From positions 104,551,765 through 104,615,764 of the forward strand of contig NC_056527.1 of the NCBI RefSeq assembly GCF_019175285.1: a stretch of DNA of 64,000 nucleotides. Reading direction: 5' to 3'. A model generated the notes under the pieces. It did no database searches and was not told the DNA's origin. It worked only from the letters and a program-made list of their open reading frames with translations. Below are positions 1 to 11,500 of the stretch, one piece after another. Position 1 is the first letter of the stretch, and every line of letters begins with the position of its first letter. Source of the DNA: Sceloporus undulatus (lineage: Eukaryota; Chordata; Lepidosauria; Squamata; Phrynosomatidae). Position numbers and translations under genes: made by a program.

Positions 1-248
1 CATCATCTGGCCACCCTAGACACTGAAAAGAGAAATGTAAGCAAGGAAGGAGATGGTAGGGAGTATAATTTCTCATCAAACATAATTCATGGAAGGTGAG
101 GACTAGAAATGTGAATTCCAAGGAGGGGATATAGGAGAGGGGACCCCTTCTCCCAAAAAAACATGTTCTCCTGTGGGAAGGTTGATCTAGGCCTCCATAT
201 CTCAGGTGAAGCCTAAAAGGCTGAGCCAACTACTTTGGGGAAAAAGTG

Positions 249-622
249 TACAGTTGTCACTCTACATTTCCAGCTTCAACTTTTGCAGAGTTGATTATTT
301 TCAGATTTGATTAATATGTTCTCTTTAGGAATCTCTAGGTCCTCGAGCATGACACTATGGTCAATCTCTGCCAAAAGTTGCACTGGATGACCTAGAGATT
401 CCTAGAGAGAGCATTTCTCTAGGCATTTGTAGGTCCTCCAGGATTCTATGGTCAACATCTGGGAGATATTGAACACAGAGTTGCTCTGGGGGACCTAGAG
501 ATTTCTAGAGAAGTGCTCTCTCAGGTTAAAAAAAGAGATTTTTTAAATATAATTTTAGTTTTTTTCCACTTTTGCAAGGGACCTGTGCCCCTAATCCCAG
601 CAAATGTGGAGGGCCCACTGTA
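249..622. mobile_element. Pogo/Tigger-like non-autonomous DNA transposon
   Basis: The ends TACAGTTGTCACTCTACATTT and, inverted, TACAGTGGGCCCTCCACATTT are flanked by TA. Inside are two neighbouring hairpins built on TCTCTAGG and CCTAGAGA. Confidence 0.6.
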
Positions 623-1112
623 TTTTGAAGAGGAACCTGAAAGAAGAGGGATGACCATATGCAGGTATTCCAGGATGTTTCAGACTTGGACAACAACAAA
701 AGAGGTAAAGGGTAGATTCATCTGAAAGAGGCATGAGTTGCCCTCATTTCTTCAAATTATTTATTATTATTATTATTATTAACTTTATATAGCACTATAA
801 ATATGATTCCTGTGCTGTACCTTTGACAGATTTTTGCTGGTTGACATTCATCAGGTGAAGGGTTGACCATCAATTCATTATCTGGCCAGGAAAATCTTTA
901 TCTGCTAGAAATTCTGCATATACAGTTGCAGAACATCTGAGATCCTTCCTGCTACCAGCATTTCTTTACAGTTGGTTCAAGGAAAGAGTGGCCCATGGAA
1001 CACATGTGAGTCTCAGAACCATTTTTGTGGTCCCTAGATTTAATAAACTTTTCCCTCAAAGTGTCCCTGAAGCCTCTATCAAGAGGGGGGATTCCACCGT
1101 GTTTTGGAAGCC

Positions 1113-1346
1113 CTTGGGCCTAAATATCCTAAATGCACCCCATCTGATCTTCAATGAGGCTAAGTAGGGTCAACCTTGATTCATACTTGGGTGGGAAACC
1201 TCCAATTAACATGAGGTGCTGTAGGCTAGATTTCAGAGGAAGGAACTGGCAGGACCATCTCTTAGTATTCTTTGCCTAAGAAAACCCTATGAAATGCATG
1301 AGATGGCCATAAATCAACAGGCAACTTGAAAGCACATACATACACA
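1113..1346 (+). mobile_element. 5S rRNA-derived SINE with RTE-type tail
   Basis: The head matches 5S rRNA (CATCTGATCTTC, GGCTAAGTAGGGTCAA, ACTTGGGTGGGAAACC, GGTGCTGTAGGC). The tail has the CATAAATC...CAACTTGAAAGCAC end shared with the local RTE/BovB-like LINE. Confidence 0.8.
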
Positions 1347-1492
1347 GAGCTTGTAAAGTCGAAGGTTTTCATGGCCAGCATCCATAGTTTTTTGTGGGTT
1401 TTTCAGGCTATGTGGCCATGAGCTGTTTTAGGTCTAAGAGCTGTTTTAGGTCTAAGAGATGCCTTTTTCTAATAGAGTGTGAGCTAGCAGTT

Positions 1493-1722
1493 GTAGTTGC
1501 TGTGCTTCAAGTTGTTTCCGACTTACTGTGACTCTAAGGCAAAAATATCACAGGGTTTTCTTGGCAAGATTTGTTCAGAGGTGGTTTGCTTTGCCTTCGT
1601 TTGAGGATGAGTGAATGAGACTTTCCCAAAGTCATCAAGTGGATTTCCATGGCTGAGCAGGGATTCAAACTCTGGTCTCCAGAGTCAAAGTCCAATGTTC
1701 AAACCATGCTGGCTCCTGCTGG
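1493..1722 (-). mobile_element. tRNA-derived SINE with RTE-type tail
   Basis: In reverse it has the tRNA-like B-box region (CAGAGTTTGAATCCC-type), GGTGACCTTGGGCAAGTC-type body and a GACTTGAAG...CAACAAC tail. This is the commonest SINE in the window. Confidence 0.8.
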
Positions 1723-1799
1723 CAGTTGACTGTTGTAAAAAGGCCCTTTCCTCAGCCAAAAACAGCTCAGGATCACAAACGATGTGGCAAAACCAGCAC

Positions 1800-3200
1800 C
1801 CCACACCTTCCTAAAGGGTTTGGGAGGACATTTGGGAACCAAAACTGATAATTTTTATATGGAGATGTGACAGTGGCTGCAGCCCTCAGAGTTTTCCTTG
1901 GAGTCTAGTGTAGCCCCACGAACCCCTGACAGATTCCCACTTTGGCTTTACAGTACATAACAGGTTTTGTTTTTTGTTTTTTTGCTTAAGGCTGTGACAC
2001 AGCATGCAATAAACCACTTTCATCTTACATTTTATAAATAGGTAATTATTTATTTTTACTACTGTTGTTAACATTATTATTAATCATTTAAAACTAATAT
2101 AAAATTATGATCATTATCATTATTATAAATGTTTAACATTATTATATTATTAAACTGTAAATTCATATCATTCATATTTAACATAGTTAAATAACTGTGA
2201 AGATATCCATTTACTTGCATTTTAAGTACAGGTTATTTTGCAGTGGTACAGTCTTTTTGTAGGTGTGTAACCACCACCACCATAAAATCTGTACTGCCTT
2301 AGCAGGATTGTATTTTAAGAAGGTACAGTACACAGTTACTGTTAAGGAAAAAGCAACATGGGACATACAGTAAGTGAAATAAAAATTTGTATGTGAGAGT
2401 CAAAGTGACTCAGCAGAAGCCAATGGAGAACCACACAGGTGTGAATGGTAAAGCAATTAACAGGTCCTGAGTGCCAAGGACAAGAATTGCAAAGTGGATA
2501 ATTGAACACACCTGACAATTGTTAAGTGGTCAAGGCTGAGATGATGAAATCATTAATTGTGGGATGAACAAAGGAGAACCAATGGGAATGATGTACACGC
2601 CTACTGGGTGGAAACAGACAACAGTAGGTGGTACCATACTTTGGCTATAATAATGACTATACATCCCAGTGCATTTTGTGGGTTGTAGTGGGTTGGAGTA
2701 GTGGTTGTAGAGTGAGGAGTTGAGTATTGTTTGGAGCTGTGTATATAGTAGAATAAAGTAGATCTTTTATATAAGACTACTGAGTTGTCTGGTGTCTTGG
2801 GTGAAGCTACAAGAACCAGCAGGACCCTGGTGAAGAAGGGTGAAGACTTCTGTGGAGGCAAGAGTGAGAAGGCTTGGAGAGTTTGTCGGGGTCTTCAGCC
2901 TGTTCTCTGCAACTCTTGCAAAGATATAACAACTGGCCAAAACTGGTCAGCGTGGTGCACAACCAGGTGGTGAGTTCCAGGCCAGGTGAAGAGCCACAAC
3001 TCCCATCATCCCTGACAGTTACTTCACTATCTCTGAATACACACCACAAAAGTAAGAACAACATATTAAATGGGAGCAATAGTGGCAAAATCTAGTGATT
3101 GGCCTTTAACAGTTTGCAAATTGAATAGATGACAAGACATAGCCCTCTAGTGAATCTATACAGAAATTACAGTAGAAAACTTTCCTTTTAGGTCTCGATC
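1800..3200. other. AT-rich intergenic stretch with no recognised gene
   Basis: No exon or known gene is seen. At 2735-2790 a TATA-like run, AATAAA and a GT-rich stretch resemble a promoter-polyadenylation unit of a solo LTR fossil, but no ends or target duplication could be fixed. Confidence 0.4.
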
Positions 3201-3210
3201 GTTGGACATA

Positions 3211-3542
3211 GGAGTTTATCACAAGAAGGAGATTGGGAGTTTGTCCTGTGAATATCCAAGAAAAATTGTGTAATTACACAAAACGATTTCACATGACGTC
3301 GCACAAAACCCACCATTAAAGTGATCACAAAGAAGCATTAACATGCATCTTTTTACTTTCAGGATTTTGGCGACAATGCATTTATGATATCACTTTATTT
3401 GTACAATTGCATGTGATAATCATTTGTGCATGTGCTCACTATTTTCGTTTTATCTGCAGGATGCTTTAAATCCACGTAATTATGAGATTTTTCTGGGATA
3501 TTCATGGGATAAACTCCTGATCTCCTTTGTGTGATGAACTCC
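3211..3542. mobile_element. MITE with GGAGTTTATCACA inverted ends
   Basis: About 47 bp inverted ends (GGAGTTTATCACA...GGATATTC) flank AT-rich DNA. Related copies are at 30354-30665 and 38061-38395. Confidence 0.75.
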
Positions 3543-3577
3543 AAAGAGAAAGAGAGGGCTCAAGATGACCCAGATAA

Positions 3578-3933
3578 GGGCGGGTTACAGACGGGCCGTT
3601 TGCAGCGCGTCCGCGACGTGCTAGGGTTGCCTCAAGGCGGAGCATGCACACGCCCTGCAACCTGAGCATGTCACGCATGCGCCGCAATTGCGCAGCACCG
3701 TCCATACAGCGCGTGCACCTGCCACGTCACAGCTGCGCAGCTTCTAGACGGAGCTGCGCAGCTGTGACGTAGCAGCCCCGCCTTTGGCGCTTTGCGGCGT
3801 CGCAAAAAGGAGCAGCTTTTTGGGCTCCTTTTTCGCTGCGCAGCTGCACCGCGCTATTTGTATGTTACGGCGCAGCTGTGCAGCAAAGTGAGGCGCTGAG
3901 GAGGCGCCTCTTTTGGGCGGTCTGTAACCCACC
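3578..3933. mobile_element. CpG-rich palindromic MITE
   Basis: Ends GGGCGGGTTACAGAC and GTCTGTAACCCACC enclose a very GC-rich core with hairpins such as CACAGCTGCGCAGC ... GCTGCGCAGCTGTG. It forms an isolated CpG island unrelated to a gene. Confidence 0.75.
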
Positions 3934-4604
3934 AATGTCATAGTTTAATAGGGACATGAACATGGATCTCCCTGTCTTACTCTAATGCCCTAACTAACTA
4001 CTCCACCTTGTCTGTTTACTCAGAATGCATACACACACCTGTGTTTTGTGGGTGACTGCTTGCAGAGACACCTACCAGTCTTGAAGCTCTCTGCAGCTCT
4101 TTCTTTTTCACCCCTGCATTTTACAGCAGGAGATCATATTTAGCTCCATTCCTTTGCGGAGGGGGCGGGCAGGATATTCATATAGGAGTCTAGGCTGGAT
4201 TTCTCTTTTTCCATTTTGTGATCAACCAAGAAACCTCCTTGCCACAGAGGAAGAAATGGGAACAGTCACAAGATGGGTGGAGGGTTTGTTTATCACACAC
4301 CAAATATTAGAGTCATAAGGTTTTCCAAGAATTCAGTGGCTGCCCTCTGTTCCAGCTTTACACGCTGTTCCTTGCATCTTTCCTTCCCTCCCTCTTTACC
4401 CATTCTGCTTCGGCTAGTGAATTGTGTTTCACAGGGTTAGCCATTGGCTTCTGCTACCAATCTCAGAGGGTACATGTGCCTTCAAGTCACACGTAGATTT
4501 CTGAGATCTTACGGAAGAGGTCTCTTCTTCTTCATTTTTTGTAGTAGGCTTCTATTTCTCTTGTACATACTAGTTCACAATGTTATTTAGAGAAGGGAGA
4601 GGGG

Positions 4605-4810
4605 GACATTGTGCCCTACACGTGTTGTTGGCCTACAGCTCCAATCATTTCACACTACTTGGGGAACTCCCTTTGAAATGACAGTTCCCAGAATCTCCCA
4701 GGCAGCAGGGCCTAAAATTACATTTTCCAAGCTGTGACCATTCTTCACCTTCAGCTATGCTTGGTGTTGCAGGCTAACACCACCTGGAGAGCCATACATT
4801 CCTCACCCCT
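4605..4810. mobile_element. Palindromic MITE
   Basis: Outer arms around CTACACGTGTTGTTGGCCTACA and the inverted GCAGGCTAACACCACCTGGAG, with CTGGGAGATTCTGGGAACTG-type inner arms, the common squamate foldback pattern. Confidence 0.5.
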
Positions 4811-5409
4811 GACTTAAGACTTTGAGGTGCTGCCATTTCTTCCAAGAAAATTAGCAGATTTCCTGGACCTCTCTTATTGTTTGTAAAGTGAATAACAACT
4901 GTACCAAGCTTCCCCAGCTGCATGCTTTTGGCTAACTCAAGCTTGCAGGCTGCTTCTTTGGCCAGCCTGATGCAGGTTGCAAGCTCCTGTTCTTTTTGAT
5001 CACAGATGGATCGAGAGTCACTCACACACAGCTCCAATTTCGCATTACTCAGCATAGCAGCTCTCCATCACCATAGACCAGTCTTTGGTGCAGACAGAGA
5101 GACAAGGTGACCTCGTTCGAATTACACATTTTCTCACTTGCCGGGGGGGGGGGAGGGGGAACCCAGGTTTACATCTTCTCACCTCCCACCCGCCCACGTA
5201 CAGTGGATCGTATTCTATTTGAATAGAATGAGGAATATTTTAATCATGTAGACAAGCCCACAGAAAATAAATCTGGTTTTAAACTTGACTTGAAGGTACA
5301 GTACACCACAATCTCATCACCATCCCCCAGGAAAACCATTAATTTTCTCAATCCCAATCCTTAGCCTTTGCTGACCTCTGCTGGTTCTTTTCCTCCCCCC
5401 ACACTCAGA

Positions 5410-5422
5410 CGTCCTGAGTTCA
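5410..5422 (+). promoter_or_regulatory. DR1 nuclear-receptor (HNF4-type) site, copy A promoter
   Basis: The sequence CGTCCTGAGTTCA is a one-base-spaced direct repeat ending in a perfect AGTTCA half-site, 106 bp before the DHDH-A start codon. Copies B and C have better matches at nearly the same distance. The optimum HNF4 DR1 is AGTCCAAAGTTCA. Use as a liver/kidney/gut enhancer-promoter element is inferred. Confidence 0.5.
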
Positions 5423-5528
5423 AAACTGCTGGGGAGTTTCATTGCAGGGCACACTCTCTACTGCATTCTTCTTTCTGGCTCTTCTGAAGCAGCTGCTTCT
5501 TAGCCTCCTCCTTTGCTTTTTTTTTGCC

Positions 5529-8500
5529 ATGGTGGTCATCCGCTGGGGAATCTGCTCTGCAGGGAAGATCGCCCATGATTTCCTAGTTGCCTTAAAGACT
5601 TTGCCACCCGAGGATCACCAGGTAGGTGAGAGAAAACTCTGCAAGGAAAAGAAGGTGAAGTTTTAGAAAGCCAGCCTGAGGTTTGATGGGAACTATCTCT
5701 GTGGCTGGACCTATGTCTTCCTTTCTCCCATTGATTCCTCATAACCAGAGCTGGAGAGAAAAATTGAGTTTTTGTGGACTTTTTATTGTTAACTGTCTTT
5801 GCATTGATCTCGACCCATGGTGACTCTATGGATGAGATATCTCCAACTCCCCCTGTCCTCTGTTGCTCTGCCCAGCTCCGGCAAACTCATATTCATGGTC
5901 TCTTTAATAAAGTCCATCCAAATAGCATTGTGGCCTTCCTCTCTTTCTACTTCCTTCTACCTTTCCAAAAATTATTATTTTTTCCAACAATTCATTCCTT
6001 CTCATGAAGTGTCCAAAGTATGACAGTTTATATTTTGTCATCTTGGCTTCTGGGGTTATTTCTGGTTTGATCTGCTCAAGGGCCCATTTGTTTGTCCTTT
6101 GCTGTCCATAGGATCCTCAGCCCTCTTCTCCAGCACCACTTTTCGAATGAGTTGATTTTCCTCCTATCTCCTTTCTTGACTGTCCAGCTCTCACATCCAT
6201 ACATGGTAATAGGGAATACAATGGCTTGTATGATTCCAACTTTTGTGCTGATGTGTATGTCTTTGCATTTTAGGATCTTTTCTAGTTCTTTCATACCTGC
6301 CCTCCCCATTCTTAATCTTCTTCTGATTTCCTGGCTGCAGTCCCCATTTCTATTAATGTTTGATCCCAGGTATGAGAATTCTTTTACTATTTCTGGTTCC
6401 TCATTGTCTAGTTTGAATGTGTGTAAGTTCTCTGTGGTCATTATTTTTATTTTCTTTATGTTCAACAGTAAGCCTGCCTTTCACTTTCTTCTTTGATCTT
6501 CCACAGATCTCTGTTCCAGATCTCTGCTAGTATTGTGGTGTTATCAGCATATCTTAATTGTTGATATTTCTTCCTCCTACTTTCACTACTCCCTCTTCCA
6601 TGTCCAAGGTTTCCTTACAATATGTTCTGCACATAGGTTGAATAGGTAGGGTGATAGGATGCAGTCTTGTCTGACCCCTTTGCCAGTTGGGAACCATTCT
6701 GTTTCTCCATTGTCTGTTTTGACAGTAGCCTCTTGTCCTGAGTACAGATTCTTTGTAGACAACAAACCCCAAGGTGGGGGATTCGGGAGCTGGAGTCAAC
6801 CAAGGATCCATGTCTGCACCTAAACAGGATCCAACCCCAAGCAATTCAAGTTCCCTGAAAGAAAGTGACCATCAATGAATGTCTTTCGTTTTGCTTTGAC
6901 CCAAAGTTATGAAACAAGAATGCAGCCCTTAAACAAGGAAAGCTGGCAAGAAATATGTTTTCCCTTCCACATGTGACTTCTATCTTTCCATCTTGTGTAA
7001 TCATTTAAAAAAAAAAACCTTTACATTTAGGTCCCAGGCTTGAGAGGAAGGATTTCACTGCTTGGAAATTTGTTTGTTTTTGTTAGGAAATTATAGTCCA
7101 AATTAATAATTTCTAAAAACTCCAGACTATGCAGCGTGTCCAGTGGTTGCAGTTTCTTCTTCTTTGTCCTTCATTTCTTTCCCTGTTATCGAACTTAGAA
7201 GTTGACTTATAGAGACTTGAAACATTGGGATGTATTTAGGAATCTTCCTAAATATTCTAAGCAATGGGACTGTATGAGCAACGTAGGCATTTGAACCATG
7301 TTTTATGTTATTTATTGGAAGGAGTTGTATATTAGCCCTTCATCATATTAGATTTCATGGAAATGTGTGTGTGCCAGAAAAGATCTGGCTGTTAAATCAC
7401 AGTCAATGGATAGTATTCAGTCCTTTCCAGAAGTGCTCATCTCTTTGAGCTCTTTGACGCAAGTGTGGTCCAGGATGGCGTACATTCTCTTTATTTAATG
7501 TATTTAATTTTCTGTATTCAATTGTCTACTCAGAAGTAAGTGCCATTGCTTTCATGCTGGCTGGAGAGATTCTGGGCATTGTAATCCAAAAGGAACATTT
7601 TGTTATCAGGAGTTGTAGTAGAGAAAGAAACTTTTCCAAGCTGTGTTTCTTCCTGGCCTTTTGGATTAAATAGATAAACTGTCCAGCTTAAGGATGTAAA
7701 TCGCATCATTTAATACTCTGGTGTAGAAAGTGTGCAAAGGGATCTTGTAGCACCTTTGAAACTAAACTGAAAGAAAGAAGCTAGTAGCATGGGCTTCCGT
7801 GCTTTCAGTTAGTCTCAAAGGTGCTATGAAGATCCCTTTGCATACTGATTTTCCAGACTAACATGGCTACGTCTTTTGAATTCTGGTGTGGAAAGTGTTC
7901 CATAAATATTAAACCAGCATTAGAGGGTCTGACTTTCAGCGATCTGTTCATTGCCCCTTTCCCTCTTCTGTCTACATGTTGTCCCTGAATGACCTCATGA
8001 AAATCCCTTGGCTTTCAGTAATATTAGGACTGAGCCAAGAAGGAGAACAGCAAATGACTCGCCCAACAAGTCAAGATGCAAAGTACCTAAGGACAAGCAG
8101 TTTATTTTGGCATAGGAAGCAGGAAATCCCACAAGCACCTCTACATCCTTGGCAATAGCAATAAAAATCTGACAAGAAGAAAAGTAACTAAGTATTTGCT
8201 GCCTTTTTGTGACATTCCCTCCTTCTACCTGTTAGCTGGGGAGGATGGCTCAGTTTGGCTGATGGTAGGGCTGGCCCTGACCTGTATGCAGATGAAATTT
8301 ATCTTCTTACCCTCTTCTCCTGAGCTGTTTTCTCACTCCGCTCCCACATCTCTAACTGCCTCTCCAATGGATAATTTGGATACTTTGTCACAGTCTCAAG
8401 CTATGGATTTCTGGGAATTGTAGCTTGCTGTGGCACCAGAGCTTTCTGACAGAGAAGCCTAAATGTCTCCCAAAACTACAATTCCCAGAATTTCATAGCA

Positions 8501-11500
8501 TTGAGCCATGGCAGTTAACGTGGTGTCAAACTGGATTATTTCTACAGTGCAGATGCAGCCAAGGACACACATTATTCCCTATATTCAGTCCTTCAACTGA
8601 GTAATGTAGCTTCTCTGTTTATAGCACTGCAAAAACGTGCCCCTTTCCCTTTGTCCCTACAGCAGAAATGAAGGCACACAGTCAGGTAATTTCTTACCTA
8701 ACAGGGCTGAGCCTGCCCTAAGGCAGAGTGAAGCAACTGCCTCAGGCAGCAGTTTTTGTGTGGGCAACATCTTAAAGTTTATTTGCTTTATGGCTGTACT
8801 GAGCTCTGAAAATAAACTGTAATCAGGTGCAGGAGAAACTTCGAACAAATCCCTGAAATATACCTTTTAAATATGAAGAATAAGATTCCAAAGAAAATCG
8901 AAGCCATCCACTGGCGGAAAATTCTCTGTATGATAACTGCTGGAAGGTTACTTTTGGCACAATATTGGAAATCAACTGAGATTCCATCAATTGATGAATG
9001 GCTACTGAAACTTCATGATATGATGGAAATGGACCGACTGACAAGAATTATTCACAGGAAATCATGATAGATGAAATAACTGAAGGTTGATCACCATTAA
9101 AAATGTTGTGGAATTGCTTGTATATAGCAGTATATTAATATATAATATAATATATTAATATATAATAATGTTTATAAAAAAAGAAAGAAAAAGAAAGAAT
9201 GCCATTTGACACCACTTTAACTGCCATGGCTCCATCCTACAGAATCCTGGAATTTGTAGTTTTGCAAGGTACCAGCACTTTTTGGCAGAGAAGGCTAAAG
9301 GCTTTGTAAAACTAAACATTCCAGGATTCCATAGGATGGTGCTATAGTACTTAAAGTGGTGTCAAGTGGCCTTATTTCTACAGTGTAGATGCACCTTCGA
9401 TCAATCACTCTCTCCTTTTCTGTGCCTGACCTGTGTGGGAAAGAGAAGGGTCATGTATGACAGTGCTTCTTAAGCTATCTGATGTGGGGAAAACAGCCAT
9501 TTTTTTCTCCAAAAATGCCATGCATTGACACCATAGTTGTGCCCATTCTCTACAATTTTTTTCTTTCCTTGAAACTCTTCAGAAACTGGTAGTTACGGAC
9601 TGGCACCAGTCCATTAGCCATCACTTTGAGTTCAGTGGAGAAAAAGAAGGAAATAGATGTAACTAATTTTTTAAAACCAATGTTCCCATTTCTTCCAGGT
9701 GGTGGCCATTGCTTCTCGTGACCTCAGCCGGGCTCAGGAATATGCTAAGATCCATGGCATCCCAAAGGCCTATGGGTCTTATGCAGAACTTGCTGAAGAT
9801 GCCGATGTGGGTGAGCAACTTTCCTCCCAAATCTTGAGGTTACATTCCCTCCATCTATGTAAATCTTCATCACAGCCTCCCACAGCAGAAGCTGCTAGAG
9901 AGACTTAGGATGTATCTACACAGCACAATAACAGTACATTAATACGACTTTAACTGTCATGGCTCCTACAGAACAAAATATGTTCCTTTTTTTAAAAGAA
10001 GAAAGAATTCATTGGGGTGCAGGGGCATATATTCATAATTCCTGGTTTTCCCAAACTCTGTTTTCAAAAGGAAACATTCAGTTATCAACCTACTTAACAA
10101 TTCTTTGCTGCTTCAAAGGAGGCAAAATGTGTGCTGAAAAAATAAGTGACTCGGTAACTGTGTAAAACATCCAGGTCATTTTATTCTCCTCTTTCTTGGC
10201 TGAAACCTTTCAAGGTTATGATGGATTTGCCACTACTGTACCTTGGAAAATGGGATTTTATTTTATTTTGGCATATAAGAGGGGATGGCACACATTCTTG
10301 CACAGAACTCTTGCTAAAATACTGCATGACAATAAAATTGTTTGCAAAACCAACTCAGATTCTTTCTCTGTATAATCTTCTTGACCAGCCGGGTGTGTGT
10401 TGGAACTGGACAGCAAACAATAAATCCACCGAAATGTGAAGATTGCTTAGTCTTTGAAGATCATCAACCATCTTCATATTGCTTGGGTTCGGGCTATCTA
10501 AATGATCTTCTTCAGGAAATCTTCAGTTCTATCACATTTTCAAGTTAGTTTGGTAGGCTTCTCCCGGGTGGTGGGACTCCTTGTCATTCTGCTGACAAGT
10601 AAAAACTTTCCCATTATGACAGGGTTTTTAGGAAGTGGCTCTGAGGGCTTTGAATGGTGAGCTCTTTTATTGTGTGTTCCTCTGCTGATTTTTAACTTTT
10701 GTCTTTTAATGAATCTGTTTTAAAAGGTTTAATTCTATGCATTCAACTGTATTTTAATAACAATTTATGTGTATTTTCCTGTCTTTTTGTAACCATTTTT
10801 AAGTTTATTTAATTTTTGTAAGGGTCCTTGAGTCCTGACGTTGGGGAAAAGGGCAGGGCATATATGAATTTTTTCTTCATCTTCCTCCTCTTCATCAATC
10901 ATGTTCAGCCTCCATTTGATGGTCAAGGAGATTGTATATGGAAAGAGTCTGTTTTAGTTTTGCATGCAGTGTTGTCGTACAGCCTTTTAACAAGAGAGTT
11001 TCTGACAACATCCTGGTGTTTGTGCTACCTCTCTTATTTCATCATTCTCTTTGGCATTGACAGTTTTTGGATTTGTAAAAAGATTGGTTTTCGAATTCTC
11101 TGGAACTGAATGGAATAGGACAGTGATGGCGAACCTATGGCATGCGTGCCAGAGGTGGCACTCAAAGCCCTTTCTGTGGGCACATGTGCCGTCACCCCAT
11201 CACAGAGTTTGCCAGAGTTTGTTACTGGAAAGCCAGAGGGACACGGCACTGTGCAATAAATAAGTGGGTTTTGGGTTGCAATTTGGGCACTCAGCCTCTA
11301 AAAGGTTCACCATCACTGGAATAGGAAGATATAACCTAACGTTGAGCTATCTGTCCCCTCTTCCTGCCCTTGCTGAACTTTGGGTGATCTCTTCCTTTCT
11401 CTTTTACAGATGTGGTGCATATAGGGGTAGTGAATCCTTATCACCTCCCAACCACCCTCCTCTTTATCCAAGCCAAGAAGAATGTGCTTTGTGAGAAGCC

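Noticed and set aside
2735-2800. TATA-like run, AATAAA and GT-rich stretch resembling a solo LTR
   Set aside because: Termini and target duplication could not be located. Kept only as a remark on the unassigned stretch.
4774-5055. Minus-strand frame with a helical KEQELATCIRLAKEAACKLELAK segment
   Set aside because: Looks coiled-coil-like for about 50 residues, but no matching family came to mind, the rest runs into a MITE, and no convincing splice sites were found.
5442-5528. In-frame hydrophobic extension upstream of the DHDH-A start (signal-peptide-like)
   Set aside because: The extension begins at TTG, not ATG. It lies between the DR1 element and the ATG, and family members are cytosolic without a signal peptide.
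6092-6496. Plus-strand frame of 134 codons
   Set aside because: Antisense shadow of the RTE/BovB-like reverse transcriptase on the minus strand.
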